Assembly: GCF_040958095.1 (NCBI RefSeq)
Contig: NC_091165.1
Coordinates: 28,226,498-28,290,497, forward strand
DNA from: Procambarus clarkii
Lineage: Eukaryota > Arthropoda > Malacostraca > Decapoda > Cambaridae
Reading direction: 5' to 3'
DNA length: 64,000 nucleotides
Below the pieces are notes generated by a model. The model was not told where the DNA came from and made no database searches. It saw only the letters and a list, made by a program, of their open reading frames with translations. The position numbers were made by a program, and so were the translations under genes. Shown here piece after piece: positions 56,148-64,000 of the stretch. Within the stretch, counting starts at the first letter, position 1, and every line of letters begins with the position of its first letter.

Positions 56148-56842
56148 AGAAGCAGAAGCAGGGAAAGTAGGCATAGTGGGGGGAGCAGAAGCAGGGAAAA
56201 TAGGCAGAGTAGGGGAAGCAGAAGCAGGGAAAGTAGGCAGAGTGGGGGGAGCAGAAGCAGGGAAAGTAGGCAGAGTGGGGGGAGCAGAAGCAGGGAAAGT
56301 AGGCAGAGTGGGGGATGCAGAAGCAGGGAAAGTAGGCAGAGTGGGGGGAGCAGAAGCAGGGAAAGTAGGCAGAGTGGGGGATGCAGAAGCAGAGAAAGTA
56401 GGCAGAGTGGGGGGAGCAGAAGCAGAGAAAGTAGGCAGAGTGGGGGGAGCAGAAGCAGGGAAAGTAGTCAGAGTGGGTGGGAGCAGAAGCAGGGAAAGTA
56501 GGCAGAGTAGGGGAAGCAGAAGCAGGGAAAATAGGCAGAGTAGGGGAAGCAGAAGCAGGGAAAGTAGGCAGAGTGGGTGGGAGCAGAAGCAGGGAAAGTA
56601 GGCAGAGTAGGGGAAGCAGAAGCAGGGAAAATAGGCAGAGTAGGGGAAGCAGAAGCAGGGAAAATAGGCAGAGTAGGGGAAGCAGAAGCAGGGAAAGTAG
56701 GCAGAGTAGGGGAAGCAGAAGCAGGGAAAGTAGGCAGAGTAGGGGAAGCAGAAGCAGGGAAAGTAGGCAGAGTAGGGGAAGCAGAAGCAGGGAAAGTAGG
56801 CAGAGTAGGGGAAGCAGAAGCAGGTAAAGTAGGCAGAGTGAG
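56148..56842 (+). repeat. 33-bp minisatellite, about 21 copies
   Basis: Unit AGCAGAAGCAGGGAAAGTAG plus GCAGAGTAGGGGA. GGGGGGA units dominate the left half and AGGGGA units the right. Confidence 0.95.
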
Positions 56843-57192
56843 GTGTAATAACACGTATAGGAACACGCTACTAGTTATAGCCCGACCATGACAGACAGGT
56901 ATTTCCTCGGGTGTTCTGGAGTACCTGGCCCCGGGCGACGGGTTGTGGTGGTGGTCCCGGTGGTAATTATGCTCAAGGTTCATTCCAAACTAGTAAACTC
57001 AACTGTTAAAACTCACAAAAACTACTTTAGACCGTCATTCCTAGGGGCCGAGCACACGGCGTCCCCGCCTCAGCCGCCGCCAAGAATCTTGATGTCTTCT
57101 CTATGACTATCGCTCGGACTGGAGACTGCAACCAGGCCACTTAAGCGTCAGCGTTTGCGCAACACTTTGGCGCTGATGACTGTCCGAGCCCT

Positions 57193-57606
57193 GGGCGGTG
57201 AGGGGCCCCACTAGTGGGCGGTGAGGGGCCCCCACTAGTGGGCGGTGAGGGCCCCCACTAGTGGCCGGTGAGGGGCCCACTAGTGGCCGGTGAGGGGCCC
57301 ACTAGTGGCCGGTGAGGGCCCCCACTAGTGGCCGGTGAGGGCCCCCACTAGTGGCCGGTGAGGGCCCCCACTAGTGGCCGGTGAGGGGCCCACTAGTGGC
57401 CGGTGAGGGGCCCCACTAGTGGCCGGTGAGGGGCCCCACTAGTGGCCGGTGAGGGCCCCCACTAGTGGCCGGTGAGGGGCCCACTAGTGGCCGGTGAGGG
57501 GCCCACTAGTGGCCGGTGAGGGCCCCCACTAGTGGCCGGTGAGGGGCCCCACTAGTGGCCGGTGAGGGCCCCCACTAGTGGGCGGTGAGGGCCCTCACTA
57601 GTGGCC
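57193..57606 (+). repeat. 22-23-bp minisatellite, about 18 copies, palindromic core
   Basis: Unit GGCCGGTGAGGGGCCCACTA plus GT. Most unit junctions create CCACTAGTGG, a 10-bp palindrome; GGGCCC is a second palindrome. Confidence 0.94.
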
Positions 57607-58259
57607 CTCCACATGGCCGCCTGACCAATAAACAAAAGAGCGAATGCATGTGAAAGTTTGGGCACGCGCCGGTGTGCCCAAACAGCTCCCATCCATTCAT
57701 TGTTTTTTGTCGCTCCTCACCTTTCTAGAGGCGAGTCAGGCATTCTAGCGCCCTAAAAGGAAATGTCTTGGCCCAGAGACGCGACCGAACTCTTCTGCCA
57801 ATTCCCACAAACTTTCGCTCTCTTGAGTGGTTTTTAATCGCAATCCCCCACAGTGGTCACACGTTGAAGGCTCGGCTCCAGCGCCTGGTCAATCGCCTAA
57901 GTTCGAGTCCTCAAATTCAAGGGGCAGAAAGCCTGCGAAGCCACTCCATCCCAGAGCCACCAGACGACAGCAAGAACACACACACAACAAATATGTGCAC
58001 GAAAAGCATCGTCCACTTCGTCCACCTCATCTTGGGATCCCATGAATGAATTTAGGTGTGGTTCACAAGACCGGCTTGTCTTGTACCTGGAGGGGGAGGG
58101 GGGGGATGGAGGAGATGGGGGGAGGGATGGGGGGTGAGGCGGGGGGAATGGGGGTTTAGGAAGGGGGATGAGGATGATGCGAGAAATGGGAGGTTGAAGC
58201 GAGGTGAAGCAGCCTCACACCATGGGTTGTGCACGATTCACAAGGACCTATAGCTCGTG

Positions 58260-58312
58260 GTCGCTGAATCGTGGTCGCCTCCTCGTTAGACGACCACGAA
58301 CGATTCAGCGAC
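58260..58312. repeat. Inverted repeat (18 bp with one bulge)
   Basis: GTCGCTGAATCGTGGTCG (58260-58277) pairs with CGACCACGAACGATTCAGCG AC (58291-58312) apart from a 4-nt bulge. Isolated; possibly the ends of a tiny relic element. Confidence 0.8.
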
Positions 58313-58575
58313 GTGCAAAGATCCTGTTCTCCCTCTCATCCCACCTGTTCTCATTCTCATCTCACGTGTTGTCACTCATCAATATGCCGAGTGGTGACGA
58401 GGGGATTACACAACCCTGGCACATACCGTCATTCCATATCAAACTACGCACATCGCGCCTCTCTCTCCGGTGTTCTAGAGACCAGCAGGTTTGTCCGCCA
58501 GGGAAGGTAACGGTGTCAACACTGTGCCTTACGGAACTAAATGTCTAAAGCTATTTAGCCTTCATTTTTGTTTGG

Positions 58576-58735
58576 ATTTGTCCAAGGAAGACATCTCCCG
58601 TCACGCAGGTGCAGTCGCACCTCCACAGATCTCCACTATCATCTCTTGATACTGGTAATGGCTCAAAAGAGCCACCACTTATGGGCTATTCATGCCTGTG
58701 CCACCTTTTGGGTGTCTTAATCTTCAGTCAATCAA
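58576..58735 (+). repeat. Interspersed repeat copy (paired with 60334-60492)
   Basis: TCCCGTCACGCAGGTGCAGT, GATACTGGTAATGGCTCAAA, GCCACCACTTATGGGCTATT, GCCACCTTTTGGGTGTCTTA, tail TCAATCAATC. Confidence 0.8.
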
Positions 58736-59145
58736 TCTTGGATTTGTCATTCCTCTCTGTGGTCTGTCTGAAAATGTAATAATATCAACCTTTTTAATCA
58801 CCTTCGTGGTTGGGTAATTGCCTGTGGCCGCTTGTTCTTTGTCTACGGTGTCCGGGGTTTTGTAGCTGTTCTTTGGTAGTAAGGAATCGATGCTTGCAAG
58901 AATCCTTTCGTTTACATCGTGAAAAAAGTAGATAAATAAAATCTCCAATCATGATTTTACTAAGCGCCGCTCGTGCTTAACAAATTGTACTCTCATTTTT
59001 CACAGCAAACTACAAGCAGTTGATATAAGCAATTATTGTGGCATTGTAAACTTGACATTAGCAAAGCCTGTGATACTGAACTATGCAATGGAACTAAGAC
59101 CGTCGCTCTACCGTCCAGCGCAAGAGGTCCTGGTGGACCGATAGA

Positions 59146-59182
59146 CTAACGAGTCTATCGTGCTACACGATAGACTCGTTAG
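59146..59182. repeat. Perfect 16-bp inverted repeat
   Basis: CTAACGAGTCTATCGT (59146-59161), 5-nt loop, exact complement (59167-59182). Confidence 0.85.
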
Positions 59183-59363
59183 CAAGACGAGAGACGCCTG
59201 CCTGGCACTGGTGGAGAGGGTTGATATAAATACAATAATTTATATACACGATTTACACGCAGGGTTAAACAGCAACATTAGTAAATTTACAACCGATTAA
59301 AAAATAGGACGGAAAATAAAATCAGAAAACTCAAAATCACCACAAAACGATTAGATGTACATT

Positions 59364-59480
59364 GTAGACGATGAGTCACAATAACGTGGCTGAAGTATAT
59401 TGACCAGACCACACACTAGAAGTTGAAGGGACGACGACGACGTTTCGGTCCGTCCTGGACCATTCTCAAGTCGATTGTCT
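59364..59480 (-). repeat. Interspersed repeat with hammerhead-like motif, copy 1
   Basis: + strand: GATGAGTCACAATAACGTGG, then GACGACGACGTTTCGGTCCG, then TCCTGGACCATTCTCAAGTC. On the minus strand this gives CGAC-TTGAGAAT-GGTCC-loop-GGACC-GAAA-CGTCG. Confidence 0.7.
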
Positions 59481-59719
59481 GCACGACAATCACCCTACCA
59501 ATGTATATCGGTAGATGCACATTGTAAAAACGATTGAAAACTTTGCGGATAGCGTTTAATTGAGGGATTCTGAGCACATGTAAGGATAATAAAGTTGCCA
59601 GCTAGCAGTTGAACGTCTTGTGTCATAATTAATATGGACGCCATGTGAAAAAAATGTATAAATGGGATTCACATTTAGAAACTTTAGCAATAGGATACAT
59701 AGTATTACTCTCTAGCTTT

Positions 59720-59900
59720 ACCGCTATCTTGAGGTTATCTTGAGATGATTTCGGGGCTTTTTAGTGTCCCCTTTAGTGTTTAGTGTCCCCATAGGGTGAA
59801 AGAAACTCTGCCCATTGTTTCTCGCCGGCGCCCGGGATCGAACCCGGGACCACAGGATCACAAGTCCAGTGTGCTGTCCACTCGGCCGACCGGCTCCCTA
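59720..59900 (-). repeat. tRNA-headed SINE with shortened core (minus strand)
   Basis: Same head as 35378-35632. The body between the head and the 3' tail is deleted and TTTAGTGTCCCC is duplicated at the junction. Confidence 0.8.
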
Positions 59901-60109
59901 TATTAGCCCCCATTTAGGTTTTGCAGCTCAGTTCTGGTCATAAATTAACGCTGACGAATCCCTCGGGTATTTCCTTAACTCTCTTAATCACTAGCAAGTT
60001 ATACACTGTACCAACTACACTTGGAACACTGAGTTGTGTAAAACCCTGGTTTGTGCCTCGGAGAGGCTGCAGGATCCAGTAAGTTCAGTAGAACCTCGGT
60101 TTCAACTCC

Positions 60110-60215
60110 TTTTGACCATGTCGCAGCTCAGTCGATTAAGGCAGCGTCTGGGATTCTCTCGGACGCAGGTTCGAATCCTCGTCATGGCCCTTGTGGATTT
60201 GTTCATTGGAACACT
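60110..60215 (+). repeat. tRNA-derived SINE, single copy of the fold-back unit
   Basis: GACCATGTCGCAGCTCAGTC (A-box-like), B-box GGTTCGAATCC, CCATG/CATGG end pairing as in an acceptor stem, then CCCTTGTGGATTTGTTCATT. The enlarged loop where the anticodon arm should be argues against a functional tRNA. Confidence 0.75.
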
Positions 60216-60333
60216 GAAGCCTCTGTTATACTGGCACTTTTATCCCTGTCTCTAGACAACTGTTTAATAGCACCTAGTTTACCAATCACCTGGAAGAGTG
60301 CCACTTCTTGCGCCTTCTGCCATATTCTCGATG

Positions 60334-60492
60334 AAGATGATTGATGAAGATTAAGCCACCCAAAAGGTGGCACGGGTATGAATAGCCCGTAAGTGGTGGC
60401 CCTTTTGAGCCATTACCAGTATCAAGAGCTGATACTGGAGATCTGTGGAGGTGCGGCTGTACCCTGCGTGACGGGAGATGTCTCCCGTGCCA
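60334..60492 (-). repeat. Interspersed repeat copy (minus strand)
   Basis: Complement of 58576-58735: GATTAAGCCACCCAAAAGGT, GGTGGCCCTTTTGAGCCATT, TGCGTGACGGGAGATGTC. Confidence 0.8.
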
Positions 60493-60514
60493 TATTCTCA
60501 ACACCAATCCCCAA

Positions 60515-60625
60515 CGCAGACGATGAGTTACAAGAACGTGGCTGAAGACATGATGACCACACACCAGACGATAGAGAAACGACAACGTTTCGGTCCGTCC
60601 TGGACCATTAGGAAGTCGTAATAAT
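60515..60625 (-). repeat. Interspersed repeat with hammerhead-like motif, copy 2
   Basis: GACGATGAGTTACAAGAACG, GACAACGTTTCGGTCCGTCC, TGGACCATTAGGAAGTCG. Confidence 0.7.
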
Positions 60626-60708
60626 CTTATCACGCTAGTTCCACACTCGTATTATGTTTAAATGGTTGCTGTTTGTTTACCATCCATACTACAACATCCT
60701 CACATTTC

Positions 60709-60900
60709 AAGCCTGGCCTGGCCCCGGGCCGGGTTTAGGGAGTAGAAGAACTCCACAAGCCTGGCCTGGTTCCGGGCCGGGTTTAGGGAGTAGAAGAACT
60801 CCACAAGCCTGGCCTGGTTCCGGGTTTAGGGAGTAGAAAAACTCCCTAAGCCTGGCCTGGTTCCGGGTTGGGCTTAGGGAGTAGAAGAACTCCCTGAACC
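60709..60900 (+). repeat. 48-bp tandem repeat, about four units
   Basis: GCCTGGCCTGGTTCCGGGCC, GGGTTTAGGGAGTAGAAGAA, CTCCACAA. Unit starts at 60711, 60759, 60807 and 60850. The unit is a segment of the interspersed repeat seen in reverse at 62480-62660. Confidence 0.9.
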
Positions 60901-61295
60901 CTATCCAAATAGTGTTGAATCACCTCTTCCATTGATGTATCTTGCACTCTCATTAACTACTGCATTATATCACTGACCTATTTCCTTTCTTTCTAAAATT
61001 TTGCACTCTCATCACATTAACCATTCACGTTCTCTTTCGTCCTCCCTCCATAACTTCCACCTATAATACTTTTAACAATTCTCTTCAGGTTTGTACAATT
61101 TAATTCTGACCTTACTGAGTAAACTATACAATAGGTACATTTTACTCTGAAAAGCTGCCACATTTCCTAATAAATACGAGTTAGCATATATACACCTCAA
61201 TAATAAGATGTGTTAATTTTATTCAAATGATCAATACCATTTACTTGTGTAAAGGAGGAAATGTAGATGTTTATCTCTCAGAATGTTTGGTAATA

Positions 61296-61420
61296 TGTTT
61301 ATTGTTTGTGATGTGTGTATATGTATTAACACGATGTACTGAACGGGGTGAGAATAGCTTGAGCTACCTCATCCCTTTGTGTGTATTTTACCTCAATAAA
61401 CTTATTTCAATTTCAATACC
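61296..61420 (+). repeat. Retroposon with CAATAAA and ATTTCA tail
   Basis: Matches 53425-53555 closely (GTATTAACACGATGTACTGA, ACCTCAATAAACTTATTTCA). Confidence 0.8.
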
Positions 61421-61618
61421 ATAAGGCAAGAGAGGAGATACGAGAGGACAAGTAAAGCATTAACACGAGATGAAAGAACAACAAACAAAGTACAGAACAG
61501 GAGTGTAATCGCGAGAAGAAAATAAAGTGTAAAAATTATACAATATCAACTCTAATTAAATGTAAATAATGCTATATTATATATACAAATAACATGAAAC
61601 CCACACCCTCGAGTCAAG

Positions 61619-61668
61619 CCTAACGTGTGTGTGTGTGTATATATATACACACACACACACACGTTAGG
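61619..61668. repeat. 50-bp near-perfect palindrome of GT/AT/AC repeats
   Basis: CCTAACGTGTG... through (AT)n to ...CACACACGTTAGG. The non-repeat CCTAACG/CGTTAGG ends are also complementary. Confidence 0.85.
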
Positions 61669-61756
61669 TATGTATGTGTATATGTGTGTATATATATACA
61701 CACATACACTGGCTTCCTGTCCCCCGACACAATGAATTATATGTAATTAAACGAAT

Positions 61757-61798
61757 ATGACGACGTTTCGGTCCTTCCTGGATCATTATCAAGTCGAA
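61757..61798 (-). repeat. Hammerhead-like motif, copy 3
   Basis: GACGACGTTTCGGTCCTTCC then TGGATCATTATCAAGTCG. The minus strand reads CGAC-TTGATAAT-GATCC-loop-GGACC-GAAA-CGTCG. Confidence 0.65.
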
Positions 61799-62147
61799 AC
61801 CGAGATATACTGGAGGAAAAAATACATAAAAAACGGAGCTAATTGCAGCTACTAGATGAAAGGAGAGACTAAACAAATTAACCAGAGAAGAGATCCCGAG
61901 TAAACACCGAAATGAGAGAACAAACTTATACGACAGAATCGTCGCTTGACGGGGCCGTAGGGGAAGGGAAGGAGGGAGGGAGGGCAACAATGGCGGTCAT
62001 GGGGGTCCTCTGCCAATATTGTACCGACGCTGCAATTCACGTAAATGCCGGACGTGAACGCCTTTGGTGCCTGTGGTGAACATTGCCTACTCTACGTCCT
62101 ACATGCCAAGGGTTGGGGAAATGGGCCCCAACCCATTTGAATATTGT

Positions 62148-62205
62148 ATGTATGTATGTATGTATGTATGAATATTGTATGTATGTATGAATATTGTATG
62201 GCCCA
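62148..62205 (+). repeat. (GTAT)n tandem repeat
   Basis: GTATGTATGTATGTAT with GAATATT interruptions. Confidence 0.9.
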
Positions 62206-62479
62206 ATTGTATGTGTTCCGGTGCTGTCTACAGGGGTGGTTTAAGTGACACTTGCAACTTCCCTCACAATTCGATGGTCGCCTCCGTGAATATGGGAGCA
62301 CAGAAATGGTGCAAGGGGAGAACCTTGGCGTCCGTGTGAGCTATTAGATTGAGATTCCTTTGAGATTCCCCATGTGATTGGGCATTATGGTAAGGTACCT
62401 GTACTTCAGTTACAACATCCCGTTTCACCTATGGGCAGTGCAAGGGCATGAGTAGTGCCGGACTGTGGGAGTCCGCATA

Positions 62480-62660
62480 CCTGGTTGATACCTGGTTGAT
62501 GGGGTTCTGGGAGTTCTTCTACTCCCAAAGCCCGGCCCGAGGCCCGGCTTGACTTGTGAGAGTTTGGTCCAGTAGGCTGTTGCTTGGAGCGGCCCGCAGG
62601 CCCACATACCCACCACAGCCCGGTTGGTCCGGCACTCTATGTCTGTATGTGTCTAAGGAC
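62480..62660 (+). repeat. Interspersed repeat (source of the 48-bp array)
   Basis: ACCTGGTTGATACCTGGTTG, GGGAGTTCTTCTACTCCCAA, AGCCCGGCCCGAGGCCCGGC, GTTTGGTCCAGTAGGCTGTT. Confidence 0.75.
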
Positions 62661-62931
62661 AACCTATCCTTCTGTTTAGATAGTACTTTTTGTAACTTTG
62701 TGCACCATAGTACAAACATTGACGTACTAAGCAATTAGGTAGTAGAATTTTGTACTATTCACTTTATAGATTCCGAAAAAAATTAAGCTATAAAATAAAC
62801 TTAAATATTTCTAGGACTAGTATAGCACACATGTGTACTATATTAGACCTCAGATAGCGCGTATTAGGCCTAGGAAGGTTAGGCTAGTTAATTTGTCTTT
62901 GCAACATTAGAAAATAGTTTTTTCCAGGGGG

Positions 62932-62933
<2 letters not shown>

Positions 62934-63027
<94 letters not shown>
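62934..63027. repeat. (TA)n microsatellite
   Basis: About 46 TA repeats, uninterrupted. Confidence 0.97.
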
Positions 63028-63029
<2 letters not shown>

Positions 63030-63316
63030 TGTACATGTATGTATGAGTAAGTGTACATGTATATATAACATTAATAATTGTGTAACTAGCGTCAAAAGAT
63101 TTTTATTTGCTTAGCTAAACGAACTAGAGAGTTCAGTTCCTGAACTGATTATGTGCCTCTGTAATCCTTTACACCACCGCCCACGGGATGGGTATGGGGT
63201 GCATAATAAAGAAAGAAATTGATTGGTGCATAATAAATGAACTAAACTGACTTGTAACGGGATACGCTTTTAATAGTCACGTTGTAAGCATCCTGAATGG
63301 TGCGGTGTTTACATTT

Positions 63317-64000
63317 GTGGCAGCTCTGTGAATGGGTTGTGACAGCTCTGTGAATGGGTTGTGACAGCTCTGTGAATGGGTTGTGACAGCTCTGTGAATG
63401 GGTTGTGGCAGCTCTGTGAATGGGTTGTGGCAGCTCTGTGAATGGGTTGTGACAGCTCTGTGAATGGGTTGTGGCAGCTCTGTGAATGGGTTGTGGCAAC
63501 TCTGTGAATGGGTTGTGACAGCTCTGTGAATGGGTTGTGGCAGCTCTGTGAATGGGTTGTGGCAGCTCTGTGAATGGGTTGTGGCAGCTCTGTGAATGGG
63601 TTGTGACAGCTCTGTGAATGGGTTGTGACAGCTCTGTGAATGGGTTGTGACAGCTCTGTGAATGGGTTGTGACAGCTCTGTGAATGGGTTGTGACAGCTC
63701 TGTGAATGGGTTGTGACAGCTCTGTGAATGGGTTGTGGCAGCTCTGTGAATGGGTTGTGGCAGCTCTGTGAATGGGTTGTGGCAGCTCTGTGAATGGGTT
63801 GTGACAGCTCTGTGAATGGGTTGTGACAGCTCTGTGAATGGGTTGTGGCAGCTCTGTGAATGGGTTGTGGCAGCTCTGTGAATGGGTTGTGACAGCTCTG
63901 TGAATGGGTTGTGACAGCTCTGTGAATGGGTTGTGACAGCTCTGTGAATGGGTTGTGACAGCTCTGTGAATGGGTTGTGACAGCTCTGTGAATGGGTTGT
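63317..64000 (+). repeat. 22-bp satellite, 31 copies, continues past the window
   Basis: Unit GTGGCAGCTCTGTGAATGGG plus TT, with only a GTGACAG/GTGGCAG alternation and one CAACTC change. Its very low divergence implies recent expansion or active homogenisation. Confidence 0.97.

Noticed and set aside
57768-58049. 93-codon open frame starting MAQRRDRTLL
   Set aside because: No recognisable domain, splice pattern or supporting context. The length is compatible with chance in GC-richer DNA.

Overview
This is nuclear DNA from a eukaryote, most likely a decapod crustacean (crayfish, lobster or shrimp type). The evidence is one multi-exon gene with GT-AG introns, very dense microsatellites and minisatellites, several tRNA-derived SINE families, fragments of non-LTR retrotransposons, and TTAGG-type strings inside a transposon. 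The organism call is inference from repeat style. There is no sign of bacterial or organellar DNA.

Layout. 1-7.0 kb is AT-rich non-coding DNA with SINE copies, an inverted pair of tRNA-like SINEs (about 2.36-2.67 kb) and a four-copy satellite of about 168 bp (4.59-5.29 kb). 7.2-24.66 kb holds the only gene I can support. It is on the + strand and has 13 coding exons whose splice phases all agree, joining to 6,726 nt or 2,241 residues. It encodes a large acidic, Ser-rich, coiled-coil protein. The architecture is that of a cytoskeletal, centrosomal or scaffold protein, but I cannot name the family. Its introns carry SINEs, a LINE 3' fragment and a palindromic DNA-transposon relic, while the exons are clean. 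24.66-30.9 kb is the AT-rich 3' flank.

From about 30.9 kb to the end the character changes. The sequence becomes a mosaic of tandem arrays (units of 14, 18, 20, 22, 24, 26, 30, 31, 33, 43, 48 and 56 bp), long CA, TA, GA and GT microsatellites, C- and G-rich tracts, SINEs, LINE pieces on both strands, and at least three inverted-repeat elements. No host gene is supported there. The long open frames on both strands are products of tandem arrays. The window ends inside a 22-bp array.

The most interesting signals are these: a LINE family whose 3' end abuts TG/CA microsatellites at four places; a near-perfect 74-bp-TIR element embedded in a TA microsatellite; a three-copy motif resembling a degenerate hammerhead ribozyme; SINE families with different tRNA-like heads sharing one core; interspersed-repeat segments amplified into tandem arrays; and the unrecognised 2,241-residue protein itself.
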